64,000 bases of DNA from an uncultured Clostridia bacterium (GTDB taxonomy: Bacteria > Bacillota > Clostridia > TANB77 > CAG-508): positions 62,001-126,000 of the forward strand of contig CANQCU010000001.1 of NCBI GenBank assembly GCA_947590905.1, read 5' to 3'. Below the pieces are notes generated by a model. The model saw only the letters and a program-made list of their open reading frames with translations, searched no databases and was not told the origin of the DNA. Below are positions 1 through 11,371 of the stretch, one piece after another. Both the position numbers and the translations under genes were made by a program. Numbering within the stretch: the stretch's first letter is position 1; each line of letters starts with the position of its first letter.

Positions 1-1050
1 TAAATTTACTATATATTCTAATAACTCTGTTATGGGAACTATATAACAAGGAATTAATACTATTCCATAATAAGGATACATTCTACCTGCAATACTATTT
101 AGTATTATTGTTAAAATTAAATACAATAATAAGATTACTTGATCTAGGAATTTCTTTTTATTAATCTTTAATCTTATACAATTCAAAATCAAGATAACTA
201 TAACTATAATATTTAATTTTGTACTATTAAGCATTGATATTACTGTTCCCGAAATTCCCTGCATTTCTTTATTAAATTTCGAATATTTTATATTGAAATT
301 TATAAACACATCTATAAATTCATCAAAAGCATTATTTGCCAAAAAATATATTATTATTGGCAAAATTACTATGGACATTCCTAATGAAAATGCTCCAATT
401 GTTTTTCCAAGTTCTTTATATTTTTTGTCTCTTATATATATAAACATAATTACAGGAATAAAAGCTATCCATAGTGAAATAAGGTTTGGTTTTAAAAATA
501 ATATAGTTCCTAAGCAAAAACCATTTATTCCTATTTCTTTATACGTTACACTACCATTTTTTATAAATTTTATAAATGTATATAAAGAATAAATTATAAA
601 TGGTAACGCATATTCTTCTGCAAAATTGCCTCCATATAGAAATGTACCTAATGGAATTACACTTATAATGCTCGCAAATACATTTATCACTTTATTTTTG
701 GAAAATAATCTACTTATCTTATAGACTAAACATAGGTTTATAAACATAAATATAACTTCTACTATCCATATTCCTACTCTATTTCCATTTGTCATACTTA
801 GTCCTATAAGTTCAATTACATAAAGAACAGGTCCTTTATGGTCAAAGAAATCTTTATATAGTATTTTTCCTTCTCGTATTAAATTGCTTCCATATATAAA
901 TACAGAGCTGTCAGAAGTTGACATTGCCTTTGATATTGGATTTAGTGGGCTTTGCATTAAAATTGCTATACTTAATAGTAAAAATACTAAACTTATTATT
1001 ATATATCCATATATTTTTTTAAAATTTACATTTTCATTATTCTTATTCAT
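1..1050 (-). CDS. GT-C-like multi-pass membrane glycosyltransferase, tandem copy 1 (3' end outside window)
   Basis: Minus-strand reading from ATG at 1050 gives a hydrophobic protein (MNKNN...MQSPLNPISKAMSTSDSSVFIYGSNLIREGKILYKDFFDHKGPVLY...) homologous to the next two genes; no frame break seen in the visible part. Confidence 0.75.
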   Translation of the reverse strand, partial: MNKNNENVNFKKIYGYIIISLVFLLLSIAILMQSPLNPISKAMSTSDSSVFIYGSNLIREGKILYKDFFDHKGPVLYVIELIGLSMTNGNRVGIWIVEVIFMFINLCLVYKISRLFSKNKVINVFASIISVIPLGTFLYGGNFAEEYALPFIIYSLYTFIKFIKNGSVTYKEIGINGFCLGTILFLKPNLISLWIAFIPVIMFIYIRDKKYKELGKTIGAFSLGMSIVILPIIIYFLANNAFDEFIDVFINFNIKYSKFNKEMQGISGTVISMLNSTKLNIIVIVILILNCIRLKINKKKFLDQVILLLYLILTIILNSIAGRMYPYYGIVLIPCYIVPITELLEYIVNL

Positions 1051-1078
1051 TTATTCTTTTACGACATATTTCCTTTCA

Positions 1079-2724
1079 TTATTCATTTTCATTCAATTTC
1101 CATACTAAATATGGTGTAGTTAAGATTTTTGTGTATATTCCATTTTTTTCCATCTCTTGTATTTTTCTAAGCATTTTAGCTACATTTTTTGTTTTTTGGG
1201 TAATAGAGGATAATTTTTCATATATGCTTTCATAATTCTGCTTATTCTCTAAAAAATGTGGGTTACTTTCTTCTATTATTTTCATGTAATCTTCAACTAA
1301 ATATGAATTCATTTTAAAGTCTTCATAATTATTTGGATAAATAATTATTTTAGGTCTATTTTCTTCAAACTCTCTTATAAATTCATTATAAATATTGTCG
1401 TCTATTAATATTAATGGTATTTGATACATATATTTTCCATGATACTGCCTATTGGTAAGGTTATAATATCCGCAACTATTCATGAGTACTAATACATTAT
1501 CTTGAGCTTCACTATTTTCTATAACACAATTAACAATTTCTGCATTGTCTTTTGGTATTAGCTGTTTTTTCACTAAATTAATTTGTGTTTGTAAGTTTGT
1601 TTTAATTAGTATTAAAAATAAAATTGATATTACAGTTATCAAAAATATTTTTAATTTTTTGCTTATTACATTATTTATATGTTCTAGTATTTCAGTTATA
1701 GGTATTATATAACAGGGAATTAGTGCTATTTTATAATAGTTAGCAATTCTCCCTCCTATACTAAAAATAATAATAGTTAGGAAATAATATATAAGGCACA
1801 TAATTTGAATAATACTTTTTTGTTTTTTACATCTAGAAAAGGCAATATTTGCTACCATTATTCCAAATATTATTATACTTATTTTAGATGTAGTTAAAAA
1901 ATATGTACATGCCTCTTTAAAATTCACATCATGGTATCCTGCATATTTTAAATTAAATTCTATGAAAGCATAAACAAAGTACGAAAGTGCATTATTTAGT
2001 GCAAAATATACTATAACAGGAATTATGATAGTTAATAAACCACCTAAAAATATAAGTATCGTTTTTAAAAGCTCTTTGTATTTTTTGTTTTTCAAATATA
2101 TTAATATAACTAAGGGTATAAATGCAAGCCAAGTTGATATTATATTAGGTTTTATAAATATTATAATACCTAAACATATTCCACAAAGAAATACCTCTCT
2201 ATATTTTACACCTTCATTTTTTATAAATTTAATAAATATGTATAATGCACATAATATAAATGGTAAAGTATATTCTTCCACATAATTTCCTTCTGATAGG
2301 CATGAACATAATGGTATTACGCTTATTATTGTTGCTACAACATTAATCACTCTATTTTTTGAGATTTGACTACTGATTTTATATAGTAGGCATAGATTTA
2401 TAAACATAAATAGGACTTCTATTATCCATATTCCGAATTGTATTTCCGTTTTGTTATACTTAAAGCTATTACTTCAATCAAATAAAAAATTGGTCCTTTA
2501 TGGTCGAAAAAATCCTTATATAGTATTTTTCCTTCTCGTATTAAGTTACTTCCATATATAAATACAGAGCTGTCAGAAGTTGATATTGTCTTTGACATTG
2601 GATTTAGTGGACTTTGCATTAAAATTGCTATACTTATTACTAAAAATATTAATGCTATTGCTATGTATTCATATATTTTTTTATTTCTGGTTTTCATAAT
2701 TCCCCAATTTTTTACTTTTTCCAT
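1079..2724 (-). CDS. GT-C-like membrane glycosyltransferase, tandem copy 2; needs two +1 shifts at CGG (2448..2446 and 2435..2433)
   Basis: ORFs 2422-2724 and 1079-2407 join after removing one C before GGA at each site (AAA-c-GGA-AAT-ACA-ATT-c-GGA-ATA-TGG); corrected length 1644 nt is divisible by 3; aligned with copy 1. Confidence 0.85.
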
Positions 2725-2736
2725 ATAATTTTTCCT

Positions 2737-4389
2737 TTACTCTTCAGCTAATGTCCAAATTACACTTCGTTCATTTATTTTAATATTATATATACCCTCT
2801 TCTTGCATTTTATTTACCTTTTCATATACAATAGTTATACTTTTAATTTGTTCTATATATGAATCTAAATACTCCAAAGCTCCTTCTTCCGCTTCTTTTA
2901 ATACTTCTTCTTTTTCTAGCAAATATTTATAAAGATCGTCAGATTTAGTATATCTTTGCACACAAAAGCTGTAATAATCACCAATATATACGATTACTTT
3001 AGGCTTGTTCTTTTCTATATCTTCAACAATTTCTTCAGTTATTCTTTTATCTATTATCATTATAGGCAATTGATATTCATATTTTCCATAATACCTTCTA
3101 CCTGTTGCATTATAAATATTACACTTATTTCCTAAGACTAAAATATTATCTGTTACTTCTGTATTTTCAATTATATATTCTGAAACTTCTGTGTTAAGAT
3201 TTAGATCTTCAATAAATTGTTTTTTTATTTCCCCTATTTGCGTAATAATAGGATCTTTACATGCTATCCCAATTATAAAAGATGTTAATGCTACTAATGC
3301 TACTTTGAATTTTAATTTATTTATAGACAAAATATTTTTTATTATTTGTGTTAATGGAACAATATAACAAGGTATCAATATAACTCCATAATGCGGAAAT
3401 TTTCTTCCTGAAATATTAAGCAATATAAATGTCAAAAGAAAATATATAACATACGTTAAATTTTCTAAAATATCATGTTTTTTTAATCCGCGATACTACT
3501 GTATTTATAACTAATATAAAGAATATAACAATAACTAATTTCATTATACTAATAAAATATACCATTGAAGAAAACATATTGGAATCTTTCTCGCTAAATT
3601 GTGTATATTTTATATTAAATTCAAATACAGAATATAGAAAATCTGAAAAAGCATTATTTACTACGAAGTATATAATTACTGGTAAAATAATTAGTAGCAT
3701 ACCAACTAAAAAGAATAAAGTATATTTTCCTAATTCTTTATATTTTTTGTCACGTAAACACATAAATAATACTACTGGAATATAAGTTATCCAGACAGCT
3801 ATCATATTAGGTCTTAGAAATAGTACTATGCTCAAGCATATACCATTAAAAAATATTTCTTTATTCTTTACTTCTCCATTCTTCATATATTTTATAAAAA
3901 TATAAAACGAATAAAGTATAAATGGTAAAGCATATTCTTCTGTTAGATTTCCACCTTCTAGGCAATAACCTATTGGAATTATACTTATAATACTCGAGAT
4001 TATATTAATAATTTTATTAGTTGAAAATAACTTGCTTATTTTATAAAGTAGACATAAATTTGTAAACATGAATAAAACTTCAACTATCCAAATTCCTACT
4101 GTATTTCCGGTTTGTTATACTTAAAGCTATAACCTCAATTAGGTATAAAATAGGTCCTTTATGGTCAAAAAAATCTTTATAAAGGATATCACCTTCTCTT
4201 ATTCTATTTGCTCCATATATAAATACAGCACTGTCTGGTCCAGTTTCAGCCTTTGATATTGGATTTAGTGGGCTTTGCATTAATAAAAATATACTTATTA
4301 TTAAAAATATCAAAACTAATATGACATACCCGAATATATTTTTTCTTACTTATATTTTCTATTTTTTTCTCTTCGCTTGTTTCTTCCAT
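2737..4389 (-). CDS. GT-C-like membrane glycosyltransferase, tandem copy 3; needs three +1 shifts at CGG (4332, 4109, 3490)
   Basis: ATG at 4389; KKKYI-c-GYVIL, SITN-c-GNTVGIW and VVS-c-GLKKHD restore one 549-aa frame aligned with copies 1 and 2; corrected length 1650 nt. Confidence 0.85.
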
Positions 4390-4581
4390 ATTTATCCTCT
4401 AAAAAATTTTTTTACTTATTTTGCATTATATTATAACTTTTTTCAAAATACAACAACATTTTTTTACATTTATTTAATTTTGTGATATACTTATGCTATG
4501 CAATTATTAAATTTAACATTACAGGCTATGTTAAATATTAGGAAGGAGAAATAATCTAGTATTTAGATTATACACAAAATA

Positions 4582-5008
4582 ATGAAACAGTATATATCAA
4601 AATGTGAAACTGATACTATTTTCTTTGCAAAAGATTTTGCAAAGAATTTAAAGAATGACTCCATACTTGTTTTAACACGGTGACTTAGGAACTGGAAAAA
4701 CTAAATTTACTCAAGGCATATTAGAAGCATTTGGACTTGAAAATGAAATATCAAGTCCTACTTTTACTATTGTAAATGAGTATAAAAATGATAAAATTTC
4801 AATATATCATTTTGATGTATATAGATTAAATAATGAAAATGATTTTTATGATATTGGCGGAGATGAATACTTTGGCAAAGGTATTTGCATTATTGAATGG
4901 GGCGAAATTATAAAAAATGCATTGCCTGAAAATACAATTTTTGTCGACCTAAAACGAAATGATGAAAACGAGAATTATAGAACTATAACAATATCTAATT
5001 TCGATTAA
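4582..5008 (+). CDS. tsaE: tRNA threonylcarbamoyladenosine biosynthesis ATPase TsaE, +1 shift at CGG 4678-4680
   Basis: ...LT-c-GDLGTGKTKFTQGILEAFGL...SSPTFTIVNEY...; removing C4678 restores the Walker A motif; corrected length 426 nt. Confidence 0.88.
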
Positions 5009-5087
5009 TTGTTTTATATATATTTGAAATTTTTAATAATATTAATTAATTTAATAGATAGAATTATTTTAAAAGGAACGTGAATTT

Positions 5088-5844
5088 ATGAAAATATTAG
5101 CAATAGAAACATCTTGTGATATTGCATCAGTATCACTTTTGGAAGATAATAACTTAATACTTGAACTAAAAGAAAGCTCTGTAAAAAATCATTCAGAGGC
5201 TCTTATGCCTTTAATAGATAAATTGCTTAAGCAAACAAATCTAACCATAGACGACATTGATTTATTTAGCTGTGACAATGGTCCTCGGTTCTTTTACAGG
5301 AATTAGAATCGGTCTTTCTACAATTAAAGCATTTTGTGACGTAAAAGAAAAACCTTGCGTTTCTGTTTCATCTTTGGAAGCATTAGCTTATACTTTATTA
5401 GAAAATTCAGCTTATACTTCTACTAAAGAAACTGTTGGCATTTCGTCAGAAAACACATTAATCTGTGATAATTCATATATCTGTTCACTTATAGATGCAA
5501 AACATTCAAATGTTTACGCAGGAATTTTTGAAAAAACAGATGGAAAAATTGTTAAAATAAATGACTTTATGTTTGATAATATTGATAACATATTATCAGT
5601 TTTAAATAGTTTGAAAAAAAAGATATTTTTTGTTGGAAATTGTGGCATACTTTATAAAGATGTGATAGAATCATATTTGAAAAATGAGGTATATTTTTCT
5701 GAAGATACTCTTGTATCTTCCAAATACATTGGCTTATCTGCATTTGATAAATTTAATAAAGGTGAAATTTCGTCTTCTAAAACTTTAACTGCTCTTTATT
5801 TAAAAAAGTCTAGTGCAGAAGAAACTTTGGAGGGAAAAGTTTAA
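5088..5844 (+). CDS. tsaB: tRNA threonylcarbamoyladenosine biosynthesis protein TsaB, +1 shift at CGG 5286-5288
   Basis: MKILAIETSCDIASVSLLE...DNGP-c-GSFTGIRIGLSTIKAF; GPGSFTGIR motif split exactly at the inserted C. Confidence 0.92.
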
Positions 5845-6282
5845 GTGGAAATTATAACCCTACCTATGACTATTAACGATTTGGACAATCTTAACTTAGA
5901 TGACTTTGACGATTTTTGGAATATGAATATTTTAAGAAGTGAACTTTCAAATGAAAATTCTTATTATATTATTGCCAAATCTGAAAAAGATATTTTAGGT
6001 TTTGCAGGTCTTAATTTTATTTTAGATGAAGCACATATTGCAAACATTGTTGTTAAAAAAGATAAAAGAAGACTTAAAATTGGTTCTAAACTCTTAGAAG
6101 CCTTAATTAAAAAAGCAAGTACCACTTCTTCCCTAATTACTTTAGAAGTAAATGAAAAAAATATACCTGCAATTAGTTTATACAAAAAATATGGTTTCGA
6201 AACTTTAGGATTTCGTAAAAAATACTATAATAATCAATTTGATGCATATATTATGACAAAATATTTTCATCAAAGCAAATAG
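5845..6282 (+). CDS. rimI: GNAT ribosomal-protein-alanine acetyltransferase-like (GTG start)
   Basis: GNAT fold signature (IANIVVKKDKRRLKIGSKLLEALIKKA...LEVNEKNIPAISLYKKYGFE), adjacent to tsaB. Confidence 0.85.
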   Translation: MEIITLPMTINDLDNLNLDDFDDFWNMNILRSELSNENSYYIIAKSEKDILGFAGLNFILDEAHIANIVVKKDKRRLKIGSKLLEALIKKASTTSSLITLEVNEKNIPAISLYKKYGFETLGFRKKYYNNQFDAYIMTKYFHQSK

Positions 6283-6392
6283 CTTTACATTAAAGTAATA
6301 CTGTTTAAACCAATAAAAATTATGCAAACTTAAGAACGACTTAAAATAAATACATATGAAAAACAAATTTAATTTGTTTTAGAAAGGAACTT

Positions 6393-8804
6393 ATGATGCA
6401 AAAGAAACATGAATTAAATTATAGAGAATTAAAAGATTATTGTTCTACTGCAAAATTTAACTTTGACACTACTGCCGAACTAGAACCAACTGATAAAGGA
6501 ATTGGTCAAGAACGTGGAATTGTAGCCTTAGAGTTTGGTCTTAATGTAGATGTAAATGGATATAACCTTTACGTCGAAGGTCCAAGTGGTGTTGGCAAAA
6601 CTATGTATACTAAAAATTATTTAGACAAAATTTCTAAAAAGAAAAAAATACCTAATGATTGGTGCTATCTATATAACTTTGATAATCCTAATGAACCTAT
6701 TGCTCTATCTCTTCCTGCTGGTCAGGGAATTGAATTTCAAGAAACTATGGAAAGTTTTATAAAAGATGTCAGAGCTGACATTAATAAAACATTTAACAAT
6801 GAGGACTTTGAAAAAGAAAAAGCCCTTATTAAGCAAGAATATGAGCAAAAAAGGAGCATTCTTCTTGAAAGATTAAACAAAGAATCTATGAAGTATGGTT
6901 TTGAAGTAAAAACTGCTCAAAATGGTATCTACATGATGCCTATTTATGAAGGAAGAACTCTTGAAGAAGAAGAATTTAATAAACTAGACGACAGCATTAA
7001 GCAAGAATTTGAAAATAAATCTGGTATTGTTCAAGAACAAATAATGAATACTATATCAGAAATCAAGCTAATAGAAAAGCAATCAGAAAAGAAAATTCAA
7101 GAATGGCAATCTAATATTTCTTTACTTACTATAAATGTTCATATTAACTATATAAAGTCAAAATATAAAAGAAATAAAAAGATTTCTCAGTTTTTAGATA
7201 ATATTAAGAAGGATATATTAAAAAATGTTCATCTATTCTTGGATAACCCTTCAAATGTAAATCCTTCTATTAATTCTACACCAGCCCCTCAAAGCGGACC
7301 TAACCGTGAGCCACCTAAGCCATGGCTTAATTATAGAGTAAATCTTTTTGTTGATAATAGTAAATTAGAAGGTGCTCCTGTAATAATGGATTCTAACTAT
7401 ACCTATCAAAATATATTTGGTAAACTAGAATACGAAAACTATATGGGAAGTTTTAAAACTGATTATACAATGTTAAAACCAGGACTTCTTCATAAAGCAA
7501 ATGGTGGATATATAATTTTCCAAGCAGAGGATTTACTTACAAATCCTATTTGCTACGAGAACTTAAAAAGAGTTCTTCGTATAAAAGAAATTGGTATTGA
7601 TAACTCTTTAGAACAAAGAGCTGCAATGGTTATGGTTTCTTTAAAACCAGAGCCTATTCCTCTTGACCTTAAAGTTATCTTAATTGGTAATGCTAATATT
7701 TATCATACTTTACTTAACATGGATCCTGATTTTAGAAAGTTATTTAAGATTAAAGTTGAATTTGCTGATGATGCACCTAGAACTGATGAAAATATGTTAA
7801 GACTTGCTAGATTTTTCCACTCTTTCTGTGAAAAAGAAAATCTTCCTCATCTAGATAAAAATGCTGTTGCAAGAATGATTGAATATGCATCTCGCCTTGC
7901 AAATGATAAAACAAAACTTTCTACAAAATTTAATGATCTTTCACAAATAATTGCCGAAGCTGGAACTTGGGCAACACTTTCTCACTCTAAAGTTGTAACA
8001 GAAGATTTGGTAAATAAAGCTATTGATGAGAAAATACAAAGAGTTAAGAAATATGATGAAAGATACTCTGAGATGATTAAAGACAATACTCTTCTAATTA
8101 ACACTTCTGGATCTGCTGTTGGTCAGATTAATGGTTTAACAATTATGAGTATTGGTGATTATTCTTTTGGAAAACCATCTAAAATAACTGTAAATACATT
8201 TACTGGAAAATCAGGAATTATTGATATTGAGCGTGAAGTTGAACTTTCTGGATCTTCTCACTCAAAAGGTGTACTTATACTTAGTGGATATATTGGAGAA
8301 TTATTTGCACAAGATATTCCACTATCTCTTTCAGCAAGTATCTGCTTTGAGCAGTTATATAATGGTGTTGACGGAGATAGTGCTTCAAGCACAGAACTTT
8401 ATGCATTGCTTTCAAGTCTTTCAGATGTTCCAATAAATCAAGCAATTGCTGTTACTGGTTCTGTAAATCAGAAAGGTGAAATTCAACCAATTGGGGGAGT
8501 TAATGAAAAGATTGAAGGTTTTTATAGTATTTGCAAAATGAGAGGTTTAGATGGAAGCCATGGTGTATTAATTCCAATTCAAAATGTTAGAAATTTAAAT
8601 CTTTCTGATGAAGTTGTTGAAGCTGTTAAAAATGGGCTTTTCCACATTTATGCTGTTTCAACTATTGAAGAAGGAATTGAAGTTTTAACTGGTGTTCCAG
8701 CAGGAAAAAAAGATAAGTCTGGAAATTTCCCAGCAGGTACTATAAACTATTTAGCTTACGAAAAGCTAAAAAAATATGCTAATATAAGCAAGAAGCTTGG
8801 ATAA
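6393..8804 (+). CDS. Lon-family ATP-dependent protease (AAA_32/LonB-LonC-like)
   Basis: 803-aa ORF; Walker A GPSGVGKT; Lon protease domain with GVDGDSASS and GGVNEKIEGF. Confidence 0.88.
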   Translation: MMQKKHELNYRELKDYCSTAKFNFDTTAELEPTDKGIGQERGIVALEFGLNVDVNGYNLYVEGPSGVGKTMYTKNYLDKISKKKKIPNDWCYLYNFDNPNEPIALSLPAGQGIEFQETMESFIKDVRADINKTFNNEDFEKEKALIKQEYEQKRSILLERLNKESMKYGFEVKTAQNGIYMMPIYEGRTLEEEEFNKLDDSIKQEFENKSGIVQEQIMNTISEIKLIEKQSEKKIQEWQSNISLLTINVHINYIKSKYKRNKKISQFLDNIKKDILKNVHLFLDNPSNVNPSINSTPAPQSGPNREPPKPWLNYRVNLFVDNSKLEGAPVIMDSNYTYQNIFGKLEYENYMGSFKTDYTMLKPGLLHKANGGYIIFQAEDLLTNPICYENLKRVLRIKEIGIDNSLEQRAAMVMVSLKPEPIPLDLKVILIGNANIYHTLLNMDPDFRKLFKIKVEFADDAPRTDENMLRLARFFHSFCEKENLPHLDKNAVARMIEYASRLANDKTKLSTKFNDLSQIIAEAGTWATLSHSKVVTEDLVNKAIDEKIQRVKKYDERYSEMIKDNTLLINTSGSAVGQINGLTIMSIGDYSFGKPSKITVNTFTGKSGIIDIEREVELSGSSHSKGVLILSGYIGELFAQDIPLSLSASICFEQLYNGVDGDSASSTELYALLSSLSDVPINQAIAVTGSVNQKGEIQPIGGVNEKIEGFYSICKMRGLDGSHGVLIPIQNVRNLNLSDEVVEAVKNGLFHIYAVSTIEEGIEVLTGVPAGKKDKSGNFPAGTINYLAYEKLKKYANISKKLG

Positions 8805-8866
8805 AAAATACGAATTTTTGTTTGTTTTGTATTGATTTTTATTGATAACTATGCTATATTATCTAA

Positions 8867-8986
8867 TATAGGAAATGGAAATAAGCAAATAAATAATAAA
8901 AAAACACATCTGTAACTCTTGCCCAGTTTGATGTGTTTTTACATATTAATGTGGCAAACCACGTTTGTGGATATCCATTTCCTATA
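8867..8986. repeat. Intergenic inverted-repeat element with nested hairpins
   Basis: 13-bp perfect outer arms TATAGGAAATGGA/TCCATTTCCTATA enclosing AAAACACATC...GATGTGTTTT and CAAACCACGTTTG. Confidence 0.6.
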
Positions 8987-8995
8987 TTTATTATA

Positions 8996-10879
8996 CTAAA
9001 CTAACACTTTATTGTCAATACTTTCAATTATCTCTTTTGCAATAGTATCCTTATCTAGTCCATATTTCTTTTCTATTTCTTGTACACTTCCATGCTTTAT
9101 AAATTCATCAGGATATCCATATTGTTTTACAGAAACATTACTTAAATTTTCTTTTTCTATTAATTCTAAAACTGCACTTCCGAAGTCCGCCTTTTATAAT
9201 ATTATCTTCAATAGTTATAACATTTTTTGTCTTTATAATAGAACTTAATATTGTTTCTTTATCTATTGGTTTTAAAAATCTTGCATTAATTACATCTACG
9301 CTCTTTCCATTATTTTCTAGGATTTCTGCAACTTCCATTGCTCTATCTACCATTTTTCCAATAGCTATTATACTTAAGTCTTGTCCTTCTTTTAATACCT
9401 CTGCTTTTCCAAGATTTATATTTGTACTTTTTTCATATTCTATTTTTCCTTCCCCACCTCTTGGATATCTAATAACTACTGGCTTTTTTAAAGTAACTGC
9501 ATAATCCAACATGTCTTCTAGCTCTTTAAAATTCTTTGGTGCCATTATAACAAGGTTTGGTATCATGGAAAAGAATGATAAATCAAATATTCCTTGATGT
9601 GTCTCTCCATCATTTCCGACAATGCCTGCTCTATCAACACACATTACAACTCCTAAATTTTGCAAGGCTACATCATGTATTACTTGGTCAAAAGCTCTCT
9701 GATAGAAGGAAGAATATATTGGAACAATCGGTACCATACCAGCTTTTGCAAGTCCTCCTGCAAATCCGAACCGCATGCTGTTCAGCAATTCCTACATCAA
9801 AAAATCTATCTGGAAATTTTTTAGCAAATTCTTCTAATCCTGTTCCGTCCTTCATTGCTGCTGTTATTGCAACTACTTTTTTATTTTTGCTCGCAATTTC
9901 TACCAATTTTTCTCCAAAAACTTTTGAGTAGTCCTTTATTTTTTCTTTTTTGCTTTCTCCTGTTTCTATATCAAAATTTGATGCGCTATGAAATTTATCT
10001 GGATTTTCTTCTGCTGGTCTATATCCTTTTCCTTTTTTAGTAACAACATGTATTAATATTGGTCCTTCTAAATCTTTACTTATCTTTAAAATGTTTTCTA
10101 CTTTTCCTATATCATGTCCATCTATTGGTCCTAAATATTTAAATCCTAAGTCTTCAAAAAGCATATTAGGTATTAATAGTTGTTTTATACTATATTTAAT
10201 TCTTCTTATGAAACGTATAATGAAGTTGCTACCTTTTGGAAGCATTTCTACTACTTTTTTTACATATCTACTTGATTCAGTATAAAACTTTTTTGTTCTT
10301 GCTTTACTTAAAAATAATGAAATTCCTCCTACATTCTTAGAAATACTCATCTCATTATCATTTAATATTACAATCAAATTTGTTTTCATAGCACCTGCAT
10401 GATTTAAAGCTTCTAATGCCATTCCACCTGTTAGAGCTCCATCCCCAATTACTGCTACAATGTGATTTTTCTCATTTTCTAAATCTCTTGCTATTGCCAT
10501 ACCCAGTGCTACTGAAATTGATGTACTACTATGTCCTGTATCAAAACTATCATATTCTGATTCAGCTTGCTTAGGAAAACCTGCTAAGCCACCAAACTTT
10601 CTTAAAGTAGGCATCTTATCTTTTCTTCCAGTCAATATTTTATGTACATAACTTTGATGTCCTACATCCCATATAATTTTGTCTTCAGGAGTATTAAAAA
10701 TACTATGTAATGCTATTGTAAGTTCTACAACTCCCAAATTTGATGCTAAGTGTCCGACCATTTTTTGATACTGTTTCTATAATTAATTTTCTTATATCTT
10801 CTGCAAGTTCTTTTTTCTCATCTATATTTAACTTTCTTAAATCTTCTGTATTATTAACTCTGTCTAGTATTTTGTACAT
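8996..10879 (-). CDS. dxs: 1-deoxy-D-xylulose-5-phosphate synthase, three +1 shifts at CGG (10756, 9768, 9182)
   Basis: NG-c-GHLASNLGVVELTIALH, AEQHAV-c-GFAGGLAKAG and KGGL-c-GSAVLELI; corrected length 1881 nt (626 aa). Confidence 0.93.
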
Positions 10880-11043
10880 TTACTTTATGCCCCCTATGTG
10901 TCATTAATTTATATCATATCATAAATATAAGTCTTATGCAATGAAATATAGTTATATAGAAGATAAAATTAATACTACTCTAGTTGTCTATTTTAGTATC
11001 ATTGTCTAAATAAAACTTCTGTTTGTTTTATATCTTATGTAAA

Positions 11044-11072
11044 TTGATAAATATAACTGAATGTGCTATAAT
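11044..11072 (+). promoter_or_regulatory. Sigma-A-type promoter for the 11121 small ORF
   Basis: TTGATA - 17 nt - TATAAT, followed by GGAGG ribosome-binding site at 11109-11113. Confidence 0.7.
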
Positions 11073-11120
11073 GAATTTATACCTCGATAATGAGGCAAAT
11101 ATTTATACGGAGGAATTATC

Positions 11121-11270
11121 ATGAAACTCAAACGCAAACGGTTCTGTCACAACAAGATGAAGTACTATAATGTTTTCTGCGGCATCACCGGCGATCTGCG
11201 GCGCCAGCGCGGGCGCTCCAGCGGGTCCAACGTTTCCGAGTTCTGCTCCGGCGGGTTCGACGAGGTCTGA
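11121..11270 (+). CDS. 49-aa basic small ORF of unknown function, much higher GC than its surroundings
   Basis: MKLKRKRFCHNKMKYYNVFCGITGDLRRQRGRSSGSNVSEFCSGGFDEV*; promoter, RBS and terminator present; two in-frame CGG codons (11139, 11199). Confidence 0.55.
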   Translation: MKLKRKRFCHNKMKYYNVFCGITGDLRRQRGRSSGSNVSEFCSGGFDEV

Positions 11271-11324
11271 CCGCCATGGCCGATTGCAGGAGTAGGGACA
11301 GTCCCTAAGTGATAACTTCATCAA

Positions 11325-11353
11325 AGGCGGGGAGACAAAAGTCTCCCCGCCTT
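11325..11353. terminator. Rho-independent, probably bidirectional terminator
   Basis: AAGGCGGGGAGAC-AAAA-GTCTCCCCGCCTT perfect stem between the small ORF and lexA. Confidence 0.85.
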
Positions 11354-11371
11354 ATCATTTTAATATACATT

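Noticed and set aside
5307-5312. ATC-GGT and similar C|GGN junctions as extra shift sites (e.g. tsaB 5309, gerAA 18990 and 19008, dnaE TTC-GGA, dnaK AAC-GGT)
   Set aside because: Here the C is the third base of a normal codon, the CGG is out of frame and the protein is continuous, so no shift is needed.
11103-11324. Minus-strand 73-aa ORF MMKLSLRDCPYSCNRPWRSDLVEPAGAELG...
   Set aside because: Antisense to the 49-aa ORF, which has promoter, RBS and terminator in the plus orientation; the minus ORF begins inside the terminator region.
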